From Lewinellaceae bacterium (GTDB lineage: Bacteria; Bacteroidota; Bacteroidia; Chitinophagales; Saprospiraceae), in the NCBI GenBank assembly GCA_016710765.1, contig JADJUJ010000001.1, positions 62,001-126,000 on the forward strand: a stretch of 64,000 bases of DNA, read 5' to 3'. Below the pieces are notes generated by a model. The model made no database searches. It worked only from the letters and a program-made list of their open reading frames with translations, and was not told the origin of the DNA. The position numbers and the translations under genes were made by a program. The stretch's first letter is position 1. The number at the start of each line of letters is the position of its first letter. This document shows, piece by piece, positions 37,401 through 45,636 of the stretch.

Positions 37401-37507
37401 CAGTCCCACAAACTGCCGGTAGGCTCAACGGCAGCCCCCAATACGGCTGCTGCAATGGCAAAAACCAGCCAGCCTGTGATGTTGTTTAGCGTCTTAAAAT
37501 TGTTCAT
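34427..37507 (-). CDS. DUF2723 membrane protein, probable O-glycosylation factor
   Basis: About 1,026 residues from ATG 37507 (MNNFKTLNNITGWLVFAIAA); the 30 upstream codons are not family-like and lie after the -7 element. The DUF2723 (PMT-like) domain has GSLWDCGEFISGADKLQVVH and PPGAPIFLLIGRLFA in the first periplasmic loop, then about twelve membrane segments to residue 670, and a long periplasmic tail with FTYGDNDTYPLWYCQEVEGI. DUF2723 proteins in Bacteroidota belong with GT-C glycosyltransferases and are implicated in protein O-glycosylation. The last 28 residues look out of frame: dropping one A near 34518-34520 gives ...KDLNQMFGKYMTEAPQLPGLDN and a stop at 34447, ahead of the terminator. 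Confidence 0.85.
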   Translation of the reverse strand: MNNFKTLNNITGWLVFAIAAAVLGAAVEPTGSLWDCGEFISGADKLQVVHPPGAPIFLLIGRLFAWVASLVSSEPTAVAHAVNLLSALSTAFAGMFICWGTTILARLSMVGRDGEMDQGQAVAALMAGLVAGLVTTFTSSVWFSAVEGEVYAMSTFFTCLTIWAVLKWYQLPDTADADRWLVFAIYAVGLSTGVHLLSLLTLPALAMFYYFKKTSKPSISGTILAAGVGVLFIIVIQKVIIAGIPGMWAWFDKLFVNSFGLPFHTGIIPVILFFSGLIWFGLRHARNTGNGLMQRLVVSFGVLVIAYLAYGMVVIRANANPPINMNQPSDAMRLLPYLNREQYGERPLLVGPHFDAKPTGVDTEPRWGRVGDRYEITEEKVDYTYPSNTKTFFPRMGDYSQNRPALYRKWIDKPSGTPTFADNVEFFFKYQIGWMYWRYFMWNFSGRQNGDQGYYAWDPSAGHWISGFDWYDSMRLGDQSNLPDFMKNDPYRNKYFMIPFFLGLLGLFFHFRTRPRDFAALMSLFIITGIGITVYSNQPPNEPRERDYVLVGSFFTFAIWIGLAIPAIYDLISSRLRLSGISGAAAAGLIGLSAPLLMVTQNWDDHSRAHHYASRDYASNFLNSCAPNAIIFTYGDNDTYPLWYCQEVEGIRTDVRVVNLSLIAVDWYIDQLRRKVNNSPAIKMSIPQDKMRGFKRVQVFYNDIAPERERSLADVVKYMGEDHPQRSPYGGRDMETSLLSRKLYIPVNKQQILADKVVSASDIDNIVDTIHFDLGDATYIVKDQVAMLDIVSSNIWDRPIYWAVTCREDRLLNLQDYMQLEGLGLRLIPIRTPSSMSNYGILGSGRVATDITYNHMMNDWRWGNFDKEKLAVDRSYMPSLQTMRVAFIREGRQLVSEGKNDKAIALTDKYFEVFPQFNFTYDQFSALMTDVYGRAGAKDKAAAKIRDIAKTMDEILQYHASLSPEYQRAYAQDAQAALGTVQLMMRTASDTKDEQPKQRPQSDVWQIHDGGAAVAGTRQLNGAYCS

Positions 37508-37607
37508 CGAAGGATGTTTTATTAGGTATTCCCCGGCCAGGGAGGCCATTGGTTGGGCAAAACTAAGAAAATAGCGCTTGAACACATCTTTTCCCATACA
37601 AAGGCCG

Positions 37608-37615
37608 CAAATATA
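37608..37615 (-). promoter_or_regulatory. -7 promoter element of the DUF2723 gene
   Basis: TATATTTG (then C) on the minus strand, 100 bases before ATG 37507. Confidence 0.6.
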
Positions 37616-37653
37616 TTACAACCGCTGGTAAGATCCGTTCAATCAGTAAGCAG

Positions 37654-38175
37654 CTACTGCCCCATTTTCTTTTTGAGCAATGGCGTAACATCATCAGCCT
37701 CGTCGGCGAAAAGCATGGCGCCAGAACTTACGTCAAAGATCATGAGGTATCCCTGTTCCTTGGCAATTTCGCGAAGCGCCTTGTCCACCTGCCCCAGAAT
37801 AGGCTCCAGAAGTTCATTTCTGCGGCCATCAAGTTGCTTTTGTGCATCTTCTTCAAATGCTTTAATTTCCTCTTGCTTTTTCTGTAAAGCAATCTGGCGT
37901 TGCTGCGCCTGCACCGGAGTCAGTGCGCCTTCATTGTATTCTTTTTCCAGCTGGGCATATTCTGCCTGAAAAACGGCTGCCATAGAATCACCCTTGGCGG
38001 TAAGCGATGCTGCGAGCGCATTCAGCGTTGTATTGGCAGCAATAGTAGATGGCAACTCATCAAGTAGGTTGCCAAGGTTCATGTGTCCGTATTTGGTGGC
38101 AGGCGTTTGAGCCTGCACAGTGGCTGCACCAAGGAGAAGCACCAGGGTGAAGCAGATCAAGTTTCTCAAAGACAT
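37654..38175 (-). CDS. OmpH/Skp-family periplasmic chaperone
   Basis: 173 residues: signal peptide (MSLRNLICFTLVLLLGAATV, cut near VQAQ), then the Skp core KYGHMNLGNLLDELPS, a long helical arm (about 60-120: EYAQLEKEYNEGALTPVQAQ QRQIALQKKQ), and the returning helix LREIAKEQGYLMIFDVSSGA. Skp trimers hold unfolded outer-membrane proteins in the periplasm. In Bacteroidota it often lies by bamA; here its neighbours are DUF2723 and a CarboxypepD-like protein. Confidence 0.9.
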   Translation of the reverse strand: MSLRNLICFTLVLLLGAATVQAQTPATKYGHMNLGNLLDELPSTIAANTTLNALAASLTAKGDSMAAVFQAEYAQLEKEYNEGALTPVQAQQRQIALQKKQEEIKAFEEDAQKQLDGRRNELLEPILGQVDKALREIAKEQGYLMIFDVSSGAMLFADEADDVTPLLKKKMGQ

Positions 38176-38233
38176 TGTGTTGTTCTACAGTTTAAGTGAT
38201 AATGGATAGTGCATGCATGCCGAAATCCGGCCA

Positions 38234-38241
38234 CAAAAGTA
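38234..38241 (-). promoter_or_regulatory. -7 promoter element of the Skp gene
   Basis: TACTTTTG on the minus strand, 58 bases before the ATG. Confidence 0.65.
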
Positions 38242-38367
38242 AAATCCCTACCGGGATTCCGGGCATTTTCAAGGCTTAAAACGACGAAAGCAGGCATTTT
38301 GCGTTGTAAGATGTGTTAAAGACCGTTAACAACATTGTGAAAACAGGCGGCCGAACAATCTTTCCGC

Positions 38368-38375
38368 TACCTTTG
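38368..38375 (+). promoter_or_regulatory. -7 promoter element of the CarboxypepD-like gene
   Basis: TACCTTTG on the plus strand, 61 bases before ATG 38437. Confidence 0.65.
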
Positions 38376-38436
38376 TTTTGCTATAAAAGGCAGCAAACTA
38401 CGGTCGTGCTGCGTTTTGGCACAAATCGTTTGATCC

Positions 38437-39099
38437 ATGTTGAAGAAATATTTTTTGCTCCTTTTTATAGCCTCGGCATTTTTCACCGGAAATGTTTCCG
38501 GGCAAAACAATGGCAATTCCGGCGGCAAACTGATTCAGTTTTCCGGTATGTTGATTACCGATGCCGATGGACGCCTGATGCCGGTTCCCTATGCCAGCGT
38601 ATATGTTCCTAAAAGAAATCGTGGCACCTACTCCGATTACCGCGGTTTCTTTACCCTGGTGGTGGAAAAAGGTGATGTCGTACGCTTCAACTGCCTTGGC
38701 TTCGCACCTGTCACCCTCACCATCCCCGATACCCTTACGCAGGACCGATACTCCATTGTGCAAATTCTGCCCCAGGATACCATCACCCTGCCACAGGTGG
38801 TGATTTTCCCCTGGCCATCGCGGGAGCACTTCAAAATTGAGTTCCTGAAAATGGATGTCACCCCGGAACTCCAACGCCGTGCAACAGAAAATTTGGCCAA
38901 CGAATACCTCGCTGAAGCGCGAAAAAACGACGCCATTGTACCCTATTCCGGACGGGAAAGTGCCAATTTCTACCTCCGCCAACAGTCACGGGAATACACC
39001 TACATTGGCCAGACGCCCCCAATGAACATTTTCAGCCCCATCGCCTGGGCCCAGTTTTTCCAGGCCTGGAAAAATGGGGATTTCAAGAAAAAGGAATAA
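38437..39099 (+). CDS. Secreted CarboxypepD_reg-like protein
   Basis: 220 residues with a Sec signal (MLKKYFLLLFIASAFFTGNV, cut near VSGQ). Residues 35-115 are a carboxypeptidase regulatory-like beta sandwich (MPVPYASVYVPKRNRGTYSD, then YRGFFTLVVEKGDVVRFNCL and GFAPVTLTIPD), the domain that also opens SusC proteins. The remaining 100 residues are polar and end FFQAWKNGDFKKKE. Such stand-alone proteins are common in Bacteroidota and of unknown use, probably at the periplasmic side of the outer membrane. It converges with asmA. Confidence 0.78.
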   Translation: MLKKYFLLLFIASAFFTGNVSGQNNGNSGGKLIQFSGMLITDADGRLMPVPYASVYVPKRNRGTYSDYRGFFTLVVEKGDVVRFNCLGFAPVTLTIPDTLTQDRYSIVQILPQDTITLPQVVIFPWPSREHFKIEFLKMDVTPELQRRATENLANEYLAEARKNDAIVPYSGRESANFYLRQQSREYTYIGQTPPMNIFSPIAWAQFFQAWKNGDFKKKE

Positions 39100-39113
39100 G
39101 AACGAGTCCGGAT

Positions 39114-39316
39114 TTAGCCATTGGGTGTTGGTCTTTGGGCCTTCGATCTCGGTTATTGGTGTCTTGGGAAATCAAATACCGGAGAAATCGGAATTAAATT
39201 TTGAACACCCTTTTTAAAACAGCATGTGCATTATTTATCAACGAATATTTTGTTAAAAACTAATGCAATAAAAACCAAATAGTTAATCCTTCGGAGCAAA
39301 GACTAAAGCCGAGCTA
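39114..39316. mobile_element. MITE-like element C, copy 1
   Basis: About 200 bases beginning TTAGCCATTGGGTGTTGGTC and containing TCAAATACCGGAGAAATCGG, ACACCCTTTTTAAAACAGC and ATCAACGAATATTTTGTTAA. It is near-identical to 44019-44229; the right end here is shorter than in copy 2. Placed between convergent genes. No coding capacity. Confidence 0.85.
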
Positions 39317-39327
39317 AGACTTCCCTA

Positions 39328-41934
39328 CTATTTTGGGCCTGTAATGGGGTCTAAAAATTCTTCTTCGGGCTGTTGCACCGGGAGTGTTTGTGTGCCCGGG
39401 CCAAAAGCCTTGTCCAATTCCCTTGCGATGCTTTTTTTCCGCTCTTCACTGCGTTCAAACTCGGTTTTTACAGCCTTTTTGCCGCGCTTGATGTCGTATT
39501 TATCCACATTACCGACAATAGTGTAGTAAATGTTGAACAAGCCTTTTTCGGCAGGAAGAGCTTCCAGGTCGGGATCGTGTTTTTTGATGCGCCCAAGGAT
39601 GGTTTGTCCGGCGTTGATTTTGATTTTGTAATCCAGATCGTAGTTGAAAGCCTGCATACCCGACAAGCCTAAATTAAGGGCATTGCTCTGGATAAACATA
39701 TAAGGAAGATAAAGCCGCTGGTTGCTGATTTCCAGGAAGTTTTGCAATTGTGTAAATTTCACCCTGCGCAGATCTTCAATGTGTACAAAAGTGGAAAAAT
39801 CTTCCAGCATTTTCATCCCGATCAGCTCCCCGTTTCGCGCATTTAGGTCGACATATGCCTTCAAACGGTCCCAATTGAATTCGCCATTTTCATCCCAGAA
39901 ACAATACATGACCATACGGCCGTCTAAACGGCCTCTTAGATTGGCGTCGGTAACATACTCTTGCCCAAAATTATCCGACTGCTCCATCAGCGTGCGGAGG
40001 TCAATGCCTTTTGCAATAAAGCGCATGGTCAGGGTGGGCGCATTGTCCATCACCGCCTCCCCATTGATATCCAGGTGACCCATCATGGCATCTGTCTCAC
40101 CGTTCAGGCTGAGGTAACGCCTGTCAAAACGAAGTTTTCCGATAAAATTAGTGCCCACCATCTTACCGTATTGAACAAAATTCAGGTCTGCTTCGAAGAT
40201 CCCCTTGAGTTTATCGGCACTTCTACTGTGCTGCTCATTGTTATCACTTCGCAGTGAATCGAGCGCCGCTTGCCCAAGGGAGGCATTTGCTTCCGGAACC
40301 GAGAAAAGGTCGATCAATTCATCAATATAAAGGTTTTTGCAGTTGATTTTTGCATCAAAACCCAAAAAGGCCTTAGTAGAATTGAGCGAATCGGCAAACA
40401 ATACAGGAAGTAAGTTCGCGGCATGGCCATCCAGCAGAATATCGCTCCTCCCGATACGCATCATCAAGGAATCGGCGCTGAAACCGTTGTTGTGAATGCC
40501 CAGTTCGCCGCTTTGCACTTGTACTGAGGTTTTTTTATACACCAGCCTTGCGTTGTTGAACACAACCCGGCCGCTGCTGCTGACATTGGCAATGCTGTTC
40601 ATACTTTCCATGTCGGCATAACGCCCGGAAACATGCAGTGAATCCAGCCGAACAAATCCCTCACCGTTGCTAATGTCATCATTGTTGAACAGGCCATAAG
40701 CCGCCGCCAGCGGGAGTATTCCACTGCAGCGAAAATCGACGATGGGATCGTCAAGGTTTCGCAACTGAATGTCCAAAGCCAGTGGCTGACCCCCAAAATC
40801 GCCTTTGAAGTCGGAGATTTCAAAAAAGCCAGGGCTGCCCGGTTCGGCATCAAATTTGGCCAAAAAGGAAACATTCCGCAAGGGGCTTTGGAGTTTGTTC
40901 GACACTACCCTTCCATCGCGCAAACGCACTTCCAGGGCCATGCGGGGCGTAAGGGTTTTACTCATTCGGCCTTTGATGGTACCCGTGCAGGTATACTGTC
41001 CGCTGCTGCTAAAATCGTTAAAGTATTCATGGTAGGCATCCGGAAGCAGGTCAAAAACCACCGAAATATCGCCCTCATCGCTGCGCAATTTCAGGTTGAT
41101 ATCGGTGAAGTCCTTTTTGCTCACTACCAATCCGCTGAGCGAAAAAGTATTGCCTCCAATGGTAAGGTCAACCGCCTGAAAATCGTACAAATCCTTACTG
41201 AGGTCAACAGCAATGAGTGCTTTGTATTCCAGGGCCTCCTGACTCAGGTAGCGATGACCATCCATTTCAATGAAGTCACATGCAATGTTGGCCTGGGAGG
41301 CCAAGTTGAATTTTTCATCGGAAAAATTACCGCTGAAATAGGCCTTATTGACCAGCAGATTGGTTTTTTGTGCGGTGACCGCGTTGTCGTACAACAGTAC
41401 CATATTGCGAAGCTCAGCATTTTCCAGGGCAATCCGAAGCGTACTGCCGGATTCCGGCGCAGCAGTCTTTGGAGCAGGCTTAACGATATCGTAGTTGGCC
41501 TTGCCCCGGGAGTTCACCCGGGCTTCCAGGCGCCCGTCGCGCAACAAAACAGAGCGGATATGGATTTCATCGCCAAACAAGCTGAAGAGTTGAAAACGGA
41601 AGGAAATCGTTTTGGCCTGCAATAAGGTTCCACCAAAAGCATCTCGAATTTTCACCGACTCCAGGTCAACGGCAGCATCCGGAAAACCACTGAGCAACGA
41701 GAGGCCGACGTCCCCCACCTCCATATCGTATTTCAAACTCTTGTTCATCTCCCGGATGACCATTCTGGAAACCGATTCGTTAAAGAACAAAGCCAGCGTA
41801 ACCAGCGAAAGCACCGTCAGCCACAATACCAAAAGCGTATTCCAGGCAATACGAGTCCACCGACGCCGGGGTTTTATGGGCGGTTCGGGCAGATTTGGCC
41901 GTTCCAACGGATCGTTTTCAAGATTTGGCATCAT
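39328..41934 (-). CDS. AsmA-family envelope protein
   Basis: 868 residues: a short cytoplasmic lead (PPIKPRRRWTRI), one membrane helix (about 30-52), then a long periplasmic part. Residues 60-200 form the AsmA N-terminal domain (YDMEVGDVGLSLLSGFPDAA, VDLESVKIRDAFGG), and residues 560-800 the AsmA-like C-terminal domain (FEADLNFVQYGKMVG, GLSGMQAFNYDLDYKIKINA). AsmA-type proteins are thought to form lipid-transfer grooves between the membranes and affect outer-membrane assembly. A TAAATTTG -7 element lies 20 bases before the start. Confidence 0.88.
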   Translation of the reverse strand: MMPNLENDPLERPNLPEPPIKPRRRWTRIAWNTLLVLWLTVLSLVTLALFFNESVSRMVIREMNKSLKYDMEVGDVGLSLLSGFPDAAVDLESVKIRDAFGGTLLQAKTISFRFQLFSLFGDEIHIRSVLLRDGRLEARVNSRGKANYDIVKPAPKTAAPESGSTLRIALENAELRNMVLLYDNAVTAQKTNLLVNKAYFSGNFSDEKFNLASQANIACDFIEMDGHRYLSQEALEYKALIAVDLSKDLYDFQAVDLTIGGNTFSLSGLVVSKKDFTDINLKLRSDEGDISVVFDLLPDAYHEYFNDFSSSGQYTCTGTIKGRMSKTLTPRMALEVRLRDGRVVSNKLQSPLRNVSFLAKFDAEPGSPGFFEISDFKGDFGGQPLALDIQLRNLDDPIVDFRCSGILPLAAAYGLFNNDDISNGEGFVRLDSLHVSGRYADMESMNSIANVSSSGRVVFNNARLVYKKTSVQVQSGELGIHNNGFSADSLMMRIGRSDILLDGHAANLLPVLFADSLNSTKAFLGFDAKINCKNLYIDELIDLFSVPEANASLGQAALDSLRSDNNEQHSRSADKLKGIFEADLNFVQYGKMVGTNFIGKLRFDRRYLSLNGETDAMMGHLDINGEAVMDNAPTLTMRFIAKGIDLRTLMEQSDNFGQEYVTDANLRGRLDGRMVMYCFWDENGEFNWDRLKAYVDLNARNGELIGMKMLEDFSTFVHIEDLRRVKFTQLQNFLEISNQRLYLPYMFIQSNALNLGLSGMQAFNYDLDYKIKINAGQTILGRIKKHDPDLEALPAEKGLFNIYYTIVGNVDKYDIKRGKKAVKTEFERSEERKKSIARELDKAFGPGTQTLPVQQPEEEFLDPITGPK

Positions 41935-41953
41935 CAGCAGCAGATTAAGGCCC

Positions 41954-41961
41954 CAAATTTA
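41954..41961 (-). promoter_or_regulatory. -7 promoter element of asmA-like gene
   Basis: TAAATTTG on the minus strand, 20 bases before ATG 41934. Confidence 0.65.
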
Positions 41962-42066
41962 GGCGCTTGTGCTGAAAAGCAGTGCGCCAACACAGAAAAG
42001 AAGGTACTATTTATTAAACTCTTGCAAGCTCTTGTTGTTTTGATTGCCCAATCAGGGATATCGTCT

Positions 42067-42074
42067 TACCTTTG
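42067..42074 (+). promoter_or_regulatory. -7 promoter element of purF
   Basis: TACCTTTG on the plus strand, 45 bases before the purF ATG at 42119. Confidence 0.7.
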
Positions 42075-42118
42075 CAGCTTCAATTGCGGCAAGTTCCAAT
42101 CCTACCACCTACGACGCT

Positions 42119-44010
42119 ATGAGCGACCAATTAAATCACGAATGCGGCATCGCCATGGTGCGATTGCTTAAGCCACTTGATTTTTACCATAAAAATACGG
42201 CACAGCCTACTACGGACTGCAAAAACTGCAGATTTTGTTGCAGAAAATGCGCAACCGAGGGCAAGATGGCGCCGGACTGGCCACCATCAAGATCAACCCC
42301 ACACCGGGTACCCGCTACATCAGTCGTAAGCGCAGCAACGCCAACAACTACCTCGACGATCTTTTCAACATGGTATGGGGCCGCCTCGCCATGTTTACAC
42401 CGGAACAACTCGCCGACCCAGCCTGGCTAAAAGACAATGCACCCTATGCCGGCGAAGTGCTGATGGGACACCTCCGGTACGGCACGCATGGCGACAACTC
42501 CATCGAGCAGGTTCACCCCTTCCATCGGCAAAGCAACTGGATCAACAGAAACCTTTTGCTGGCTGGCAACTTCAACATGACCAACGTCGACGAACTCTTC
42601 GAAGAACTGGTCGAACTCGGACAATACCCAAAGGAAAAAAGCGACACGGTCACCGTTTTGGAGAAAATTGGGCATTTTCTCGATGATGAGGTACAACGCC
42701 TGCATACCTGGTTCAAACCCGACGGGCACTCCAACCAGGACATCAACCAACTGATCTTTGAAAACCTGGATATTCAGCGACTGCTGCGCCGGGCAACTAA
42801 AAAATTCGATGGCGGCTATGTTTTAGGCGGCCTCATCGGCCATGGCGATGCCTTCCTGATGCGCGACCCCTCTGGCATCCGCCCGGCATTCTGGTACCAG
42901 GACGACGAGGTGGTGGTTGCCGCCTCCGAACGCCCTGCCATTCAAACCGTTTTCAACGTACCCTTTGAGAATATTCGCGAACTCAAGCCAGGGCACGTCC
43001 TGATCATGAAATACGATGGCAGGATTTCTGAAGAATCTTATGCCGAACCTCGCGAAAGGCGCTCCTGCTCCTTTGAACGCATTTATTTCAGCAGGGGTAA
43101 CGACCGCGAAATCTATCTGGAGCGCAAAAAACTGGGAGAACAATTAGCCCGCCCCGTGTTGGATGCGATTAATTGGGACCTGGAAAGCACCGTGTTTTCC
43201 TATATCCCCAACACCGCAGAAGCAGCTTATTACGGCCTCGTGGAAGGGCTTGAAAAAGAACTCAATGCCTGGAAACAGGAGGAAATCCTGAAAACCGGCC
43301 CCAACATTACCCCCGATCAACTCAACGCTATCCTGAGCCGCCGCCCAAGGGTGGAAAAACTCATCCACAAAGACGAAAAGCAGCGCACCTTCATCGCCGA
43401 TACCAAGCGCCGAAACAACATGGTCAGCTACGTGTACGACGTAACCTACGGACTGGTCAACAACAACAAAGACACCCTGGTGCTGCTCGACGACTCCATC
43501 GTGCGGGGTACCACACTCCGCGACAGCATCGTCAGTATAGCGGCCCGACTGAAACCTAAACGAATCATTGTGCTCTCCAGCGCGCCACAGATTCGTTTCC
43601 CCGACTGCTATGGCATTGACATGAGTAAAATGAAGGACTTTATTGCCTTCCAGGCCCTGGTAGACCTGCTGGAAGAACACGGCAAAACCGATCTGCTGGA
43701 TGCAGCCTACCTGCGCTGCAAAGCAAGCGAAGGGCTCCCGGTAGAAATGATTCAAAACGAAGTAGCGCCGCTGTACCACGAATTCAATTATACGGAAATC
43801 AGCGAGCGGATTGCCAAACTCATAAAACCCAAGGGCATCAAAGCGGATGTTCAAATCATTTACCAGTCCCTCAGCGGCTTGCACGAAGCCTGTCCGACCA
43901 ACACAGGCGACTGGTACTTCTCCGGCCGCTTCCCGACGCCTGGCGGGAACAGGGTGGTGAACCGCGCTTTTATGAATTACATGGAAAAAAGTGATGCCCG
44001 GGCCTACTAA
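42119..44010 (+). CDS. purF: Amidophosphoribosyltransferase, long Bacteroidota form, frameshifted near N-terminus
   Basis: The true start is ATG 42119: MSDQLNHECGIAMVRLLKPL puts the glutaminase nucleophile at C9. At an AAAAA run (42191-42195) one A is missing; with six, the frame reads FYHKKYGTAYYGLQKLQILL and joins the long intact frame (QKMRNRGQDGAGLATIKINP). Read without repair, the protein would begin at ATG 42235, 591 residues, lacking the nucleophile. The PRPP-binding loop is TLVLLDDSIVRGTTLRDSI. It makes phosphoribosylamine from PRPP and glutamine, the first step of purine synthesis. Length (about 630) and insertions fit the Bacteroidota variant. purD lies 1.6 kb away on the other strand. 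Confidence 0.9.
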
Positions 44011-44018
44011 GCTCGACA

Positions 44019-44229
44019 TTAGCCATTGGGTGTTGGTCTTTGGCTTCGATCTCGGTTATTGGTGCCTTGTGAAATCAAATACCGGAGAAATCGGAATTAA
44101 ATTTTGAACACCCTTTTTAAAACAGCATGTGCATTATTTATCAACGAATATTTTGTTAATAACTAATGCATTGAAAACCAAATAGTTAATCCTTTGGAGC
44201 AAAGCCAAAGACTAAAGACCAATGGCTAA
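44019..44229. mobile_element. MITE-like element C, copy 2
   Basis: 211 bases, ends TTAGCCATTGG and CCAATGGCTAA as perfect 11-base inverted repeats, extended imperfectly by TGGTCTTTGGC / GCCAAAGACTAAAGA. Over 90 % identical by eye to 39114-39316. It follows the purF stop and precedes element A copy 2 by 24 bases. Confidence 0.88.
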
Positions 44230-44253
44230 AGCGTTTTAAGTTTTTTTTTTAAA

Positions 44254-44412
44254 AGCAACGTGTCGGAAATAACTTTCCAATTTGGCGGCACTTTTTGAGC
44301 ACTGCCTGCGTTGCCAAAACAGTAATGTAATTTACTACACGCCTGTTTTGACGTCTTGTCAGCACACAAAACCTGCACCCCAAATCCGGAAAGTTATTTC
44401 CGACACGTTGCT
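44254..44412. mobile_element. MITE-like element A, copy 2
   Basis: 159 bases, same inverted ends as at 10527 (AGCAACGTGTCGGAAATAAC / CCGACACGTTGCT) but reversed in orientation. Flanked by AAA on the left and AA on the right, a possible short target duplication. Confidence 0.88.
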
Positions 44413-44449
44413 AAACCCACCGATAACAAACGGAATCAAGTAATCCTCC

Positions 44450-44848
44450 ATGACTGCACTCGAAATTGTACAGCACTACTACCATCAGTTTAACCAAAAG
44501 AACTGGCAGGGTATGCTGGACTGCCTGTCGGAGGATGTCCGGCACGACAGCAACCAGGGTGAAAGCCATTTCGGATTGGAATATTTCCACTCCTTTGTAG
44601 CCCACATGGAAAAATGTTACGACGAGGAACTGAAGGACTTGGTACTCTTCGAGGGCTCCGAGCCGGGCCGTGTTGCTGTCGAATTTGTGGTGCATGGAAT
44701 GTACAAGTCGACCGATGGCGATTTGCCAGCGGCGCACGGACAGCGCTATGTACTGCCGGCAGGGGCCTTCCTTGCGGTTGAACATGGAAAAATTACGCGT
44801 GTGACTACCTATTATAATTTACCAGAATGGATTCGACAAGTCTCTTGA
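44450..44848 (+). CDS. SnoaL-like / ketosteroid isomerase-related protein
   Basis: 132 residues spanning a single NTF2-like fold: MTALEIVQHYYHQFNQKNWQ helix, LSEDVRHDSNQGESHFGLEY, then strands AVEFVVHGMYKSTD and FLAVEHGKITRVTTYYNLPE. It matches the ketosteroid isomerase-related family (TIGR02096-like), small cytoplasmic proteins whose cavity holds a small ligand. Function unknown. It precedes a secreted protein gene by 25 bases on the same strand. Confidence 0.8.
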   Translation: MTALEIVQHYYHQFNQKNWQGMLDCLSEDVRHDSNQGESHFGLEYFHSFVAHMEKCYDEELKDLVLFEGSEPGRVAVEFVVHGMYKSTDGDLPAAHGQRYVLPAGAFLAVEHGKITRVTTYYNLPEWIRQVS

Positions 44849-44873
44849 TTATATCCAACCCTTAATTTCAGCT

Positions 44874-45617
44874 ATGCGGCTACTCCTACCACTCTTGCTT
44901 ACCGCACAACTTTGTTCTGCGCAGTATTTTAATGGCAACTATTCGGGTATCGCAGAAGGCGAACCTGTTCGATTGGAAGTCAATACGATTGCCGATGCAC
45001 TTGAAGGAAGGCTCATCGACAGCCAAAATAGTGCCTGCCCCCTGAAAGGAACCGTAAGGGGAAACACAGCAACCGGAACCCTTACCGAACCACAAAGTGG
45101 AGCATCCTTCGATTTTTCGGCTGATCAAAACGGTGACAAAATAACATTCAACCTGTTGGCCTTCGGAGTAATTGTCAGCACCATCATTTTTGAATCCGTA
45201 CAAACCAAGCCGCCCGGACAGGCTGGCGCCAGCGTCACTTTCATGCCATCAAAGGGCGATGGCATCGATGGATACATCGTCGGAACATGGGTCCGATCAG
45301 AGATCATTAACAGCGGTTCAGGCGCAAGCTTTGCCTCCTTCACAACAGAAACCAAGTTTGTTGTGCTTGCAAATGGTAAATTTGACTTTGGCGCATCCCG
45401 ATCTGTAGGTGGCGGCAGCGAATGGAGTTATGGCAATGCAGAATGGTCAGCACCTGTACTCTCGGGAACCCTCAAGACCAAAGACCAACAGATTTTTGTG
45501 CTGACAGCTAATGGCCAGGAAATACCAAAAGCACAGCAACTTATGGGACGTTATTATGTGGAAGGAGAAAACTGCTGCTCACGCCTCCAGAAGGGAAAAG
45601 TGAACTTTGGGTTTTAA
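44874..45617 (+). CDS. Secreted beta-rich protein, unknown function
   Basis: 247 residues with a short signal peptide (MRLLLPLLLTAQLCSAQ). No family recognised. Residues 17-105 repeat a pattern of short strands (GNYSGIAEGEPVRLEV, LKGTVRGNTATGTLTE), and residues 125-240 begin GYIVGTWVRSEIINSG and close LMGRYYVEGENCCSRLQKGK, which resembles lipocalin-like barrels, but this is only a fold-level impression. Its 3' end lies 19 bases from the purD stop on the other strand. Confidence 0.65.
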   Translation: MRLLLPLLLTAQLCSAQYFNGNYSGIAEGEPVRLEVNTIADALEGRLIDSQNSACPLKGTVRGNTATGTLTEPQSGASFDFSADQNGDKITFNLLAFGVIVSTIIFESVQTKPPGQAGASVTFMPSKGDGIDGYIVGTWVRSEIINSGSGASFASFTTETKFVVLANGKFDFGASRSVGGGSEWSYGNAEWSAPVLSGTLKTKDQQIFVLTANGQEIPKAQQLMGRYYVEGENCCSRLQKGKVNFGF

Positions 45618-45636
45618 GGCAATAATCAGCCGGCGT

